Positions 18,218 to 26,885 of a DNA stretch of 64,000 nucleotides are shown piece by piece. The position numbers and the translations under genes are program-made. Source of the DNA: Aeromicrobium marinum DSM 15272 (GTDB lineage Bacteria; Actinomycetota; Actinomycetes; Propionibacteriales; Nocardioidaceae). Within the stretch, counting starts at the first letter, position 1; every line of letters begins with the position of its first letter. The notes under the pieces were generated by a model. That model was given only the letters and a program-made list of their open reading frames with translations, did not search any database and had not been told where the DNA came from. The DNA lies in NCBI RefSeq assembly GCF_000160775.2, contig NZ_CM001024.1, forward strand, positions 1,926,609-1,990,608, read 5' to 3'.

Positions 18218-19385
18218 GGCCCCCACGATAGTGGGCCACCGTCGCGCCGATGGCAGCGCCCGCGGCCATCACGGGCACCCCGACGAGCAGGGGCCACCAC
18301 ACGGTCGGTCCGACCTCGGCCATGCGTCCCGGGCCCGCCGATCCGCCGGAGGCCCGCGCGAGCAACGCCAGCGCCAGACCGCCCACGGCACCGGAACCTG
18401 CGGCGACCGAGACGGCACGGGGCATCGAGGTGGTGGTGTCCACCCGTCCGGTGCGCACGAGCCACCACCCGGCGCCGGCGGCCGCGACGACGGGTACCAG
18501 GGCGAGCAGGAAGACCCACCCCGGGAACTCCCCGGGCGACGGCAGTGCCGCCAGGACCGGCAGGCCCGGCACCTCTCCCAGGTACGAGCCGGTCAGGTCG
18601 ACCGACGTGTCGGACCCGACGACGAAACCGGGCCCGAGCAGGGCGGCGACCGTCCACGCGACCAAGGTCGGCACGAGCAGCAGGCACACCACCGCCAACG
18701 CGAGTCCTCCTCCCGGGCCGGGATCGAGCAGCGCCCAGAGGTCGCCCGCGCGTTCGACCCGCACACCGAGCAGCACCGCCACGACCACGGCGGCACACAC
18801 CACCACCGCGCCCGCTGCCACGGAGGCCCCGACCACCACCGCCCGGAGCTCCGGTCGGTCCTGGGGCCACCACAGGTCCGGCACCCCGTGCGCGGCGGCG
18901 TACCCCACCGCGGCACCCGTTCCCGCCACACAGAAGGCGACCAGCGCGGCCCGCACCATCGACGTCGACGCGCCCGTCGAGTCCGTCACGGCCGACAGCA
19001 AGGCCGCCACGACACCGTGCGCGCCGGCCGTCGCGGCGACCAGGGCGGAGGGCTCGGCCACCGGGGTGTCGACCGTGCGCCGTACCGACCACGCCACGAC
19101 GGCGACGGCGACGGCGACGGCTCCCAGCGGCACCAGACCGACGTCGGTCCCGCCCGTCGTGATGCCCGAGCCGTGGGCGACCAGCCAGACCTGCACCGTG
19201 GCGCGGGCGGTCGACAGGAGGGACCCGCCGGCCCCGCCGGCGGCCCACACGCCGAGGAAGGCGACGACGAGGCCGACCCCGACGGCGGTCGCGACCGCCA
19301 CGAAGGCCGGCCCCAGGGCCGCCGCTGCGGCCGTGCCGGCCGTCCGGTCGGACGGCCGGGAGGGGGGCTCACTGCGAGGGCGCAC
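18201..19385 (-). CDS. PerM-like integral membrane protein (DUF6350 type)
   Basis: A 394-residue polytopic membrane protein with roughly nine or ten helices, rich in Ala, Val and Gly. Sequence alone does not give a function. The order membrane protein, purN, purH matches the mycobacterial perM-purN-purH (Rv0955-Rv0957) neighbourhood, where PerM is needed for persistence and cell division, so orthology is proposed on synteny and topology. The GTG at 19385 follows AGGGAGG by eight bases. Its 3' end overlaps the purN 5' region by about 17-26 bp. Confidence 0.75.
   Translation of the reverse strand: MRPRSEPPSRPSDRTAGTAAAAALGPAFVAVATAVGVGLVVAFLGVWAAGGAGGSLLSTARATVQVWLVAHGSGITTGGTDVGLVPLGAVAVAVAVVAWSVRRTVDTPVAEPSALVAATAGAHGVVAALLSAVTDSTGASTSMVRAALVAFCVAGTGAAVGYAAAHGVPDLWWPQDRPELRAVVVGASVAAGAVVVCAAVVVAVLLGVRVERAGDLWALLDPGPGGGLALAVVCLLLVPTLVAWTVAALLGPGFVVGSDTSVDLTGSYLGEVPGLPVLAALPSPGEFPGWVFLLALVPVVAAAGAGWWLVRTGRVDTTTSMPRAVSVAAGSGAVGGLALALLARASGGSAGPGRMAEVGPTVWWPLLVGVPVMAAGAAIGATVAHYRGGRAEPR
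18225..18230 (-). promoter_or_regulatory. -10 box of purN, leaderless
   Basis: TATCGT on the minus strand, 7 bases before the GTG at 18217. It lies within the 3' end of the preceding gene, giving purN-purH their own promoter. Confidence 0.5.
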
Positions 19386-19451
19386 CCGTCCATCCTCCCT
19401 GTAGGGTTGCCGCGTTCGTCCAAGCCACGCCGACCTGTGAGGAGGAGACCG

Positions 19452-21269
19452 ATGACGCGCGTCGACGAGTTCGACAGCTTCTACCGCTCCACCTCCGACG
19501 CCGCCCTCCGGGTCACCTACGCCGTCACCGGCGACCGCACCGTCGCGCGCGAGGTCACGGTCGACGCGTACCGGCGGGCGTGGCGGGACTGGTCGAAGAT
19601 CCGGGACCGTCACGCCCTCAGCTACGTCCGGAACGAGGCCTGGAAGCTCGCCGTGCTCGACCGCGGGACCCACCCGCTGCGCCGCCGCCACGAGGACGAC
19701 TCCGACACCGAGCTGCTCGACGCGCTGGCCGACCTGCCGTCCGACGACCGCCGCCTGATCGTGCTGATGACTCTCGGCAGCACCGATCTGGACGACGCCG
19801 CCCGTGAGGTCGGGGTCACCGACGAGGACGGCATCGAGAAGGTCACGTCCGCCATCACGGCGCTCGAGGCGGCCACCGGCCAGGACATCGACACGCTGGA
19901 ACGCCGGATGCTGGCCCTGGTCGAGGTCGCGCAGCAGCTCTCCCTCCCACCGTCGGACCACATCCGCCGCAAGGCGGTCCAGGGCCGGCGCCGCAACACC
20001 GTCGCCCTGGTGGCGGCGGCCGTCACGGCCCTGGCGTTCGGCGGCGTGGTGGCCACCGAGGGAGACGTGCTGGCGACGGGCGACGTGCTGCCCGACCGGC
20101 AGCGGTTCGGCGCCGAGACCCCCGACCTGGTCCTCGACGCCCGCGAGATCGACGCCGGCAACCTGCTCACCAGCGCCCAGGTCAGCCAGCTGGACCCCGA
20201 GGCCGAGTGGACGGTCACGAGCACCGACGAGGACACCGACAACGACCGGCCGTACGCCACCTGCCCGACCCAGCGCTTCGCGACCGTCGACCCGCTCAAG
20301 GTGTTCGTCCGGTCCTTCGAGGGCTCGGGCCGGCTCACCGAGCGGGTCGCCCAGGCGATCGAGGTGGCGCCCGGCGTCGCGGCCGCCGAGGAGGCGTACG
20401 CCCGGCTGGTCAGCTGGTACGCCGACTGCAGCCACCCGCGGACGCAGCTGACCGAGACCTACCGCGTCGCCCGGCCGTTCGGCGACTTCCTCATCATGCG
20501 CATGGTGTCGAACCGGTCGCCGCAGCGGACGTTCACCGTCGGGTTCAGCCAGTCCGGCACGGTCACCAGCACCGTGGTGCACGAGGTCGACGGGCTCGAG
20601 GCCCCGCCCATCGAGGTCTTCGCCCAGACGCTCAACGACTCCGTCGAGCGGGTGTGCGCCGACAGCGGCGGACGCTGCACCGACGACATCCAGGTCCAGC
20701 CGACCGACCCCCCGCGCACCTCCGAGGCGCCGGAGTTCCTCGGGGTCGTCGACCTCCCGCCGATCACCACGATCGACAACGTGTGGGCCGGGGTCGCCCC
20801 CACGGGCACCGGACCGAACCCGGCCGCGACGCCCTGTGACCGCTCCGAGATCGCCGGCGAGGGGGTCACCGGGGCGGGATCGCGCATCTACGTCATCCCC
20901 GAGGCCACCGGGCTGCCGCCCGGCTTCGGCGCGGTCGAGACGGTCGGACGCTTTGCGTCCGAGGAGGCCGCGACGGCCTTCGTCGACGACGTCCGCAACC
21001 GGATCGCCGCCTGCCCGGGCGAGAACCTCGCGGCCGGCGTCGAGGACACCGGGGCGTTCGACACCGGGGTGATGTCCCGCGGGTTCACCTGGCGGATCGG
21101 GTTCGAGGTGGCCGACGCGGCCCCCGTCAGCGTGCGGACCGCGATCGTCCAGCGCGGCAGCGCCGTGGCCCAGCTGACCTTCACGCCCAGCGGCGAGGCC
21201 GACGTGAGCCCCGAGCAGTTCCTCCAGCTGGCCCAGCGGGCGGCCCAGCGGCTCATCTACCTCCCCTGA
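19452..21269 (+). CDS. Membrane-anchored sigma-factor-like protein with extracytoplasmic sensor domains
   Basis: A 605-residue protein with three parts. Residues 1-70 resemble ECF sigma region 2 (FDSFYRSTSDAALRVTYAVTG, then AYRRAWRDWSKIRD); residues about 84-140 resemble region 4 (LLDALADLPSDDRRLIVLMT). Residues 183-202 form one membrane helix after a basic stretch (RKAVQGRRR). The remaining 400 residues lie outside and appear as two related domains, with four Cys in the first and two in the second, reminiscent of PknH-type sensor domains. The start follows GAGGAGGAGACC. Whether the N-terminal part still binds RNA polymerase is open; region 4 is weakly conserved. It lies between sucD and the perM-like gene, facing away from the latter. 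Confidence 0.7.
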   Translation: MTRVDEFDSFYRSTSDAALRVTYAVTGDRTVAREVTVDAYRRAWRDWSKIRDRHALSYVRNEAWKLAVLDRGTHPLRRRHEDDSDTELLDALADLPSDDRRLIVLMTLGSTDLDDAAREVGVTDEDGIEKVTSAITALEAATGQDIDTLERRMLALVEVAQQLSLPPSDHIRRKAVQGRRRNTVALVAAAVTALAFGGVVATEGDVLATGDVLPDRQRFGAETPDLVLDAREIDAGNLLTSAQVSQLDPEAEWTVTSTDEDTDNDRPYATCPTQRFATVDPLKVFVRSFEGSGRLTERVAQAIEVAPGVAAAEEAYARLVSWYADCSHPRTQLTETYRVARPFGDFLIMRMVSNRSPQRTFTVGFSQSGTVTSTVVHEVDGLEAPPIEVFAQTLNDSVERVCADSGGRCTDDIQVQPTDPPRTSEAPEFLGVVDLPPITTIDNVWAGVAPTGTGPNPAATPCDRSEIAGEGVTGAGSRIYVIPEATGLPPGFGAVETVGRFASEEAATAFVDDVRNRIAACPGENLAAGVEDTGAFDTGVMSRGFTWRIGFEVADAAPVSVRTAIVQRGSAVAQLTFTPSGEADVSPEQFLQLAQRAAQRLIYLP

Positions 21270-21309
21270 CCGGCGGACACGGCGGCGGTCCGGGCCGGGA
21301 CGGACGCAG

Positions 21310-21343
21310 GCGGGCCCGGAGTCGAGGTCGACTCCGGGCCCGC
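21310..21343. terminator. Bidirectional terminator between the sigma-like gene and sucD
   Basis: A perfect 16-bp inverted repeat with a 2-bp loop (arms 21310-21325 and 21328-21343, core GCCCGGAGTCGA / TCGACTCCGGGC) in the 91-bp gap between two convergent genes. There is no T-run, as usual in this GC range. Confidence 0.8.
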
Positions 21344-21360
21344 GTGGTGGTGCGTGGGGG

Positions 21361-22257
21361 CTACAGGCCCTGCAGGATCTCCCGCATGAGCTCCGCGGTC
21401 TCCGACGGCGTCTTGCCGACCTTGACGCCTGCCGCCTCGAGGGCTTCCTTCTTGCCCTGCGCGGTGCCCGCTCCGTCGGCGACGATGGCGCCGGCGTGGC
21501 CCATCGTCTTGCCCTCCGGGGCGGTGAAGCCCGCGACGTAGCCGACGACCGGCTTGGTGACGTGCGCCTGGATGTAGGCCGCCGCCTTCTCCTCCGCGTC
21601 GCCACCGATCTCGCCGATCATCACGATCGCCTTGGTGTCGGGATCGGCCTCGAACGCCTCGAGGGCGTCGATGTGCGTCGTCCCGATGATCGGGTCGCCG
21701 CCGATGCCGATGGCCGTGGTGAAGCCGAAGTCGCGCAGCTCGAACATCATCTGGTAGGTCAGGGTGCCCGACTTCGAGACCAGACCGATCGGGCCGCTGC
21801 CGGAGATCGTCGCCGGCGTGATGCCGGCGAGCGCCTCGCCCGGCGTGATGATGCCGGGGCAGTTGGGGCCGATGATGCGGGTCTTCTTGCCCTGGGCGTA
21901 GGCCCAGAACTCGGCGCTGTCCTGCACCGGGACGCCCTCGGTGATGATGACCAGCAGGCCGATCTCGGCGTCGATCGCCTCGACGACGGCGTCCTGGGTG
22001 AAGGCCGGCGGCACGAAGACGACCGACACGTCGGCGCCGGTCTCCTTCATCGCCTCGGCGACCGACCCGAACACGGGCAGCTCGACGGTGGCGCCGTCGG
22101 CGTCGGTGTGCTCGACGGTCGTGCCGGCCTTGCGGGCGTTGACACCTCCGACGACCTGGGTGCCGGCGGCCAGCATGCGGGCGGTGTGCTTGGAGCCCTC
22201 ACCACCGGTGATGCCCTGCACGATGACCTTGGACTGTGCGTTCAGAAAGATCGACAT
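21361..22257 (-). CDS. sucD: Succinyl-CoA synthetase alpha subunit (ADP-forming)
   Basis: Couples succinyl-CoA cleavage to ATP formation in the TCA cycle, as part of a heterodimer with SucC. 298 residues. [15 protein letters not shown] (CoA-binding fold), [27 protein letters not shown], and the phosphorylated His in [13 protein letters not shown] are visible. It starts one base after the sucC stop, so the two are cotranscribed. Confidence 0.97.
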   Translation of the reverse strand: MSIFLNAQSKVIVQGITGGEGSKHTARMLAAGTQVVGGVNARKAGTTVEHTDADGATVELPVFGSVAEAMKETGADVSVVFVPPAFTQDAVVEAIDAEIGLLVIITEGVPVQDSAEFWAYAQGKKTRIIGPNCPGIITPGEALAGITPATISGSGPIGLVSKSGTLTYQMMFELRDFGFTTAIGIGGDPIIGTTHIDALEAFEADPDTKAIVMIGEIGGDAEEKAAAYIQAHVTKPVVGYVAGFTAPEGKTMGHAGAIVADGAGTAQGKKEALEAAGVKVGKTPSETAELMREILQGL

Positions 22258-22258
22258 G

Positions 22259-23428
22259 TCAGGCTCCCTGTCCGTTGGCGAGTTCGGCGGCCTTGTCGGC
22301 GGCGCCGTCCATCGTCTCGACCTGCGTCACCAGCGGGTGGTTCAGCTCGTCGAGGATCGCGCGACCCTCGTCGACGTTGTTGCCGTCGAGGCGCACGACC
22401 AGCGGCTTGGTGGCGTTGTCGCCGAGCAGCTCCAGCGCGCCCTTGATGCCGTTGGCGACCGCGTCGCAGGACGTGATGCCGCCGAACACGTTGACGAACA
22501 CGCTCTTGACCTGGTCGTCCCCGAGGATCACGTCGAGGCCGTCGGCCATGACCTGCGCCGAGGCTCCTCCGCCGATGTCGAGGAAGTTGGCGGGCTTCAC
22601 GCCGCCGTGCTTCTCCCCGGCGTAGGCGACGACGTCGAGGGTGCTCATGACGAGCCCCGCCCCGTTGCCGATGATGCCGACCTCGCCGTCGAGCTTGACG
22701 TAGTTGAGGCCCTTGGCCTTGGCCTTGGCCTCCAGCGGGTCGGCCGCGGCCTTGTCCTCGAAGCCGGCGTGGTCGTCGTGGCGGAACTCGGCGTTCTCGT
22801 CGAGCGAGACCTTGCCGTCCAGCGCCTCGAGCACGTCGCCCTCCAGACGCGCCAGCGGGTTGACCTCGACGAGGGTCGCGTCCTCCTCCACGAAGGTCTT
22901 CCACAGCGTCAGGACCGTGGTGACGGCCTGCTCGGTGAGGGCCTCGGGGAATCCGGCCTCCGCGACGATCTCGCGGGCCTTGGCGTCGTCGACCCCGGCA
23001 CCGGCGTCGATCGGGATCTGCTTGACGGCGTCGGGGTTGGTCTTCGCGACCTCCTCGATCTCGACACCGCCCTCGACGCTCGCGATGCAGAGGTAGCTGC
23101 GGTTCGCGCGGTCCAGCAGGAAGGAGAAGTAGTACTCCTCCTCGATGGTCGCCGCGGGCGCGATGAGCACCCGGTTCACCGTCAGGCCCTTGATCTGCAT
23201 GCCGAGGATGTTCGACGCGTGCTGATGCGCCTCGTCCGGCGTCTTCGCCAGCTTGACGCCGCCGGCCTTGCCTCGCCCGCCCGCCTTGACCTGGGCCTTG
23301 ACGACGACGACACCGAGCTGCTCGGCAGCGGCCTTCGCCTCGTCGGGGGTGGTGGCGACGATGCCGGTCGTGACCGGTACGCCGTGCTTGGCGAAGAGTT
23401 CCTTCGCCTGGTATTCCATCAGATCCAC
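22259..23428 (-). CDS. sucC: Succinyl-CoA synthetase beta subunit (ADP-forming)
   Basis: The nucleotide-binding subunit, 389 residues, with an N-terminal ATP-grasp domain ([16 protein letters not shown], then [20 protein letters not shown]) and a C-terminal ligase domain ([39 protein letters not shown]). The GTG three codons before MEYQ matches the usual actinobacterial start; the inner ATG is possible. First gene of the sucCD operon. The 173-bp spacer upstream is shared with the divergent hydrolase gene. Confidence 0.97.
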   Translation of the reverse strand: MDLMEYQAKELFAKHGVPVTTGIVATTPDEAKAAAEQLGVVVVKAQVKAGGRGKAGGVKLAKTPDEAHQHASNILGMQIKGLTVNRVLIAPAATIEEEYYFSFLLDRANRSYLCIASVEGGVEIEEVAKTNPDAVKQIPIDAGAGVDDAKAREIVAEAGFPEALTEQAVTTVLTLWKTFVEEDATLVEVNPLARLEGDVLEALDGKVSLDENAEFRHDDHAGFEDKAAADPLEAKAKAKGLNYVKLDGEVGIIGNGAGLVMSTLDVVAYAGEKHGGVKPANFLDIGGGASAQVMADGLDVILGDDQVKSVFVNVFGGITSCDAVANGIKGALELLGDNATKPLVVRLDGNNVDEGRAILDELNHPLVTQVETMDGAADKAAELANGQGA

Positions 23429-23601
23429 GGTGGAGTCCGTCCTGTGAGTTGACGTCCTGGGGGCTCCCGGCCCGCGAGCTGGGTCCGCGGCAGAGCCGGT
23501 GCGACTCTATCCGCGGTGGAACGGCGGGGCATCGTGGGGTCCGTTACTGTCCCGTAGAGTCGCGGAGCGTCCGTGCCGAGGAAAACCGTCGAGGAGACCC
23601 G

Positions 23602-24483
23602 ATGAGCATCACGTCGGTCCGCTCCGGGGACGTCCGTCTGGCCGTGCACGAGAGCGGTCCGTCCGACGCCCCGGTCATCATCGCCGTCCACGGCTACCCC
23701 GACACGTCGGCGGTGTGGAACCAGGTGGTCCCGCTGCTCGACGACACGTTCCGGGTCGTCACGTACGACGTCCGCGGGACCGGCGGGTCCAGCGCCCCCC
23801 GGGGCAGGGCCGCCTACGCGACCCGGCACCTGGTCGACGACCTCGCGGCCGTGGTGGAGGCCGTGGCCCCGGGCCGCACGGTCCACCTGCTGGGCCACGA
23901 CTGGGGCTCGGTCCAGCTGTGGGACGCGGTGCTGACGGAGGCGGACCATCCCCGGCTGCGCGGCAGGATCGCCTCGTTCACGTCGGTCAGCGGCCCCGCG
24001 CTGGAGCTGGTCGGACACTTCCTCGCCTCGAGCGCCCGGCGCCGTCAGTACCTGCCGCTGGCCCGACAGCTGGCCAAGTCCTGGTACGTCATGGTGTTCC
24101 AGCTGCCGGTGCTGCCCGAGCTGGTCCTCACCGCTCTGGGACAGCGTCTGCCGCGGATCCTGGCCGGCGGACAGGATTTGCAGGACAGCCACTGGGGCGA
24201 GACCTTCGTCGAGGACGCCCGACGCGGGGTCAACCTCTACCGGGCCAACTCGCCCCGCTTCACCCCGGCGTCGACCCGCGTGCCGGTGCAGCTGGTGGTG
24301 CCGACCCGCGACGCCTTCCTGTCGCCGGCGATCTACGCGGACGTCGCGACCTTCGCCCCGGACCTGCGCCGGCTCGACGTCGTGGCCGACCACTGGATCC
24401 CCCAGGCACAGCCGGACGTGGTGGCCGACGCCGTGCGGACCTGGGTCGACGACGTCGAGGCGCGCCAGTCCCGAGCGGGATGA
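23602..24483 (+). CDS. Alpha/beta hydrolase, epoxide hydrolase-like
   Basis: A 293-residue cytoplasmic hydrolase. The oxyanion motif is HGYP (30-33) and the nucleophile elbow is GHDWGS, with Asp100 rather than Ser at the nucleophile position, as in epoxide hydrolases and haloalkane dehalogenases. The acid is in PTRDAFLSP and the His in DHWIPQAQP near the end. A GAGGAG ribosome site precedes the ATG; a longer frame upstream has no such site. The stop codon lies inside the first unit of a 15-bp triple repeat. Substrate unknown. Confidence 0.85.
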   Translation: MSITSVRSGDVRLAVHESGPSDAPVIIAVHGYPDTSAVWNQVVPLLDDTFRVVTYDVRGTGGSSAPRGRAAYATRHLVDDLAAVVEAVAPGRTVHLLGHDWGSVQLWDAVLTEADHPRLRGRIASFTSVSGPALELVGHFLASSARRRQYLPLARQLAKSWYVMVFQLPVLPELVLTALGQRLPRILAGGQDLQDSHWGETFVEDARRGVNLYRANSPRFTPASTRVPVQLVVPTRDAFLSPAIYADVATFAPDLRRLDVVADHWIPQAQPDVVADAVRTWVDDVEARQSRAG

Positions 24484-24524
24484 CGACCCTGCGGATGACG
24501 GCCCTGCGGATGACGGCCCTGCGG
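24480..24524 (+). repeat. 15-bp tandem repeat, three units, across a stop codon
   Basis: Units 24480-24494, 24495-24509 and 24510-24524 read ATGACGGCCCTGCGG, the first with one change (A for G). The first unit contains the stop codon of the hydrolase gene. Confidence 0.9.
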
Positions 24525-24533
24525 ACCCCCGTC

Positions 24534-24827
24534 TCAGCCGGCGGCGGTGATCACGTCGACGTCGTCGACGTGCCGCGCGGCCAGCGCGGCGGTGACCGCG
24601 GTCGGGTCGTCGCCGGACGCCACCACCACCCGGGCAGCGTCCTCGGCCACGGCGGTCGCGGCCAGGTCGTCGACCGACACCCCCGCGCCGATCCACACGA
24701 CCTCCGCGCCGGTGTCGCGCAGGCGCCTCGCCTCGACGTCCAGGCCCTCACCGGACCCGGTCGACCCCACCACCACTCGTTCCGATCGCCGCACGTCGGC
24801 AGTCTCGCACGCTGTGAATCCGACCAC
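24534..24827 (-). CDS. Small protein resembling a degenerate cobalamin-binding (mutase-type) domain
   Basis: A 97-residue protein. The pattern RRLRDTGAEVVWIGAGVSVDDLAATAVAEDAARVVVAS resembles the Rossmann-like B12-binding domain of methylmalonyl-CoA mutase, which pairs helix-gly turns with VVxxG strands. The cofactor-ligating DxHxxG motif is absent (TGSGEG in its place), so it probably does not bind B12 through His. GTG at 24827 follows GGGAGG by four bases; GTG at 24794 is an alternative. It stands alone, with no mutase nearby. Confidence 0.55.
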   Translation of the reverse strand: MVGFTACETADVRRSERVVVGSTGSGEGLDVEARRLRDTGAEVVWIGAGVSVDDLAATAVAEDAARVVVASGDDPTAVTAALAARHVDDVDVITAAG

Positions 24828-24952
24828 AGGACCTCCCGGCCTCAGGCGGCGAACGGCCTCCTCACCACAGCAGATCGGCCGATCGATGCCACGACGTACC
24901 GACCATCGGCTAAGGTGGGCCGCGTTCTGTCATCCACTGGTCGGAGGTCTGC

Positions 24953-25753
24953 GTGAGTTCGTCCGCGCCCAAGCGCCGACTCGACGTCCGACAGCAGTCC
25001 TCGCAACGCCCCCCCGCGGGCCGTCGCGTCGCCCGACGTCAGAGTCGCGTCCGCCGGAGCTTGCGCCCCTCGTTCGCGATGGTCGGCGCCCTGGCCCTGG
25101 TCGTCGCCGGCATCGGCTCGGCGGTCATCACCAACAAGGCCGACGGCAGCGCACTCACCGCCAACTACCAGGCGATCTCCGCCGCCTACACCGGCGGCAT
25201 CGCCGCTGACGACGGCACCGTCGACGTCAGCCGCAGCTTCGACCGTGAGCTGCTCGAGGAGCAGACCCGCATCCAGGCGGAGCAGTTCGAGATCACCCAG
25301 CAGCAGCTGGCCCAGGACACCCAGGCCGCCGCCGACCAGCTGCGGGCCAACCAGTGGGTCCTCCCGGTCGCCGGCTACCGCCTCTCGGCCCGCTTCGGCC
25401 AGCGCAGCAGCCTCTGGAGCAGCGGCATGCACACCGGCCTGGACTTCGCCGGCCCGTCCGGCTCCACGATCGTCTCGGTCGCTGCCGGAACCGTGATCTC
25501 CGCCGGGTACGAGGGCTCGTACGGCAACCGCACCGTCATCGAGCTGGAGGACGGCACCGAGGTCTGGTACGCCCACCAGAGCCGCATGATCGTGCGACCC
25601 GGCGAGACCGTGACCGCCGGACAGACGATCGGGTACACCGGATCGACCGGCAACTCCACGGGCCCCCACCTGCACCTGGAGATCTACCCGGCCGGCAGCT
25701 CGTCGCCGGTCGATCCCGCCGTCGTGCTGCGCACGCACAACGTCAACCCCTGA
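24953..25753 (+). CDS. Membrane-anchored M23 (LytM-type) metallopeptidase
   Basis: A 266-residue cell-wall hydrolase or its regulator. A basic N-terminal tail (residues 1-40) precedes one membrane helix (41-60), then a helical, coiled-coil-prone segment (about 95-132), then the peptidase domain. Zinc ligands are present: His160 and Asp164 (HTGLD) and His241 in the HLHLE motif at 239-243, with His208 as the further conserved His, so it should be active. GTG follows GGAGG. In Mycobacterium tuberculosis an M23 gene (Rv0950c) also lies between uvrD1 and sucC, matching the order here. Confidence 0.9.
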   Translation: MSSSAPKRRLDVRQQSSQRPPAGRRVARRQSRVRRSLRPSFAMVGALALVVAGIGSAVITNKADGSALTANYQAISAAYTGGIAADDGTVDVSRSFDRELLEEQTRIQAEQFEITQQQLAQDTQAAADQLRANQWVLPVAGYRLSARFGQRSSLWSSGMHTGLDFAGPSGSTIVSVAAGTVISAGYEGSYGNRTVIELEDGTEVWYAHQSRMIVRPGETVTAGQTIGYTGSTGNSTGPHLHLEIYPAGSSSPVDPAVVLRTHNVNP

Positions 25754-25787
25754 GGGCCTCCCCGCTCGCCTCCCCGCGGTGAGGCAC

Positions 25788-25793
25788 TACGGT
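25788..25793 (+). promoter_or_regulatory. -10 box of CDP-alcohol phosphatidyltransferase gene, leaderless
   Basis: TACGGT ends 6 bases before the ATG at 25800. Confidence 0.4.
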
Positions 25794-25799
25794 CGGGCC

Positions 25800-26411
25800 A
25801 TGGTGACTTCCCCGGCCCCGTCCGCCACCTTCGTGTGGGACGGCGCCCCCGTCGCCACGTGGGCGAACCTGGTCACGACCGTCCGCACCGCCGGAGCCGT
25901 CGTCCTCGGGGTGGTCGGACTGCTCGAGGCGTCCGAGCTGTTGCTCGCGATCGCCTACGGGGTGTACTGGGTCGGCGACTCCCTCGACGGCAACGTCGCC
26001 CGGTGGACCGGCGGCGAGACCCGGCTCGGAGCGGTGTACGACATCGTCAGCGACCGGGCGTGCAGCGCGGTCCTGATCGGCGGACTGCTCGTCGTCCGGC
26101 CGGACTTCGCGCCGGCCCTGGTGATCTACCTGCTGCAGTTCATGGTGATCGACATGATGCTGTCACTCGGGTTCCTGCACTGGCCGCTGGTCAGCCCGAA
26201 CTACTTCCACCGGGTCGACCGCGTGCTCTGGCGCTGGAACTGGTCGGTCCCGGCCAAGACGGCCAACACGACCCTGCTGCTGGTGCTGCTGCTGGTCGCT
26301 CCCGTCGCGGTGGCCACCGTGGTCGCCGTGGTGCAGCTGGCCGTCAAGGTCTGGTCCGCCCACCGCATGCTGACGATCGCTGCTGCCGGGCAGACGTGCT
26401 CGCCGGACTGA
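25800..26411 (+). CDS. CDP-alcohol phosphatidyltransferase family membrane protein
   Basis: A 203-residue integral membrane enzyme that would transfer a phosphatidyl group from CDP-diacylglycerol to an alcohol. The family motif is complete: Asp60, Asp63-Gly64, Ala67-Arg68, Gly77, Asp81 and Asp85 (D-x2-DG-x2-AR-x8-G-x3-D-x3-D). About five helices follow or surround it. The acceptor alcohol is unknown. ATG at 25800 is preferred over a GTG seven codons upstream because a -10 box is well placed for it. The 3' end overlaps the next gene by 16 bp. Confidence 0.87.
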   Translation: MVTSPAPSATFVWDGAPVATWANLVTTVRTAGAVVLGVVGLLEASELLLAIAYGVYWVGDSLDGNVARWTGGETRLGAVYDIVSDRACSAVLIGGLLVVRPDFAPALVIYLLQFMVIDMMLSLGFLHWPLVSPNYFHRVDRVLWRWNWSVPAKTANTTLLLVLLLVAPVAVATVVAVVQLAVKVWSAHRMLTIAAAGQTCSPD

Positions 26412-26866
26412 TCACCGTCCTCGGGGCGGTGGGGCTGGGGTTCGCCTCGGCCGTCCTCCCCCTGGTGAACGCCGAGGCCGTGACCACGGCGATCGCCCTC
26501 GTCGAGGCGTGGCCGGTGGCGCTCGCCGCATGTGTCGCGCTGGCCGCGGGGCAGACGGCCGGCAAGGTCGTGCTCTACGAGGCCGGCAGGGCCGGGCGGC
26601 GGGTGGTGGAGCGCCGGCCTCCCAAGCGCCCCGACGCGTGGTGGGTGCGCGCCGGCACCAGGCTCCTGGCCGCCCTGGACGGGCGCTGGCGCGCGATCGG
26701 GGTGATCTCGCTGTCCGCCTCCGTGGGCCTCCCCCCGCTGCTGGCCACCGCGACCGCCGCCGGCGTCGTGCAGATGCGCCGGCTCGACTTCGTGGTGTGC
26801 TGCTTCGCCGGGCGGACGGTCAGGTTCGCGGCGATCGCGATGCCGATCGTGTTCGCCACGACCTGA
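26396..26866 (+). CDS. Small membrane protein, VTT/DedA-like
   Basis: A 156-residue hydrophobic protein with about four helices. The N-terminal stretch VLPLVNAEAVTTAIALVEAW and the following GQTAGKVVLYEAGRAGRR resemble the re-entrant and basic motifs of VTT (SNARE-associated/YqaA-DedA) proteins implicated in lipid scrambling. GTG at 26396 lies inside the end of the preceding phosphatidyltransferase gene, so the two are coupled. A combined role in phospholipid synthesis and movement is an inference. Confidence 0.65.
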   Translation: MLAGLITVLGAVGLGFASAVLPLVNAEAVTTAIALVEAWPVALAACVALAAGQTAGKVVLYEAGRAGRRVVERRPPKRPDAWWVRAGTRLLAALDGRWRAIGVISLSASVGLPPLLATATAAGVVQMRRLDFVVCCFAGRTVRFAAIAMPIVFATT

Positions 26867-26885
26867 CGGCTCGCCCGCCGCGGGC

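Noticed and set aside
19386..21605. Long minus-strand frame continuing upstream of the PerM-like gene, opposite the sigma-like gene
   Set aside because: The extension is antisense to a gene with a clear domain order and ribosome site; the real start is the GTG at 19385 after AGGGAGG.
24480..24524. Possible CRISPR array
   Set aside because: Only three 15-bp units with no spacers; it is a simple tandem repeat.
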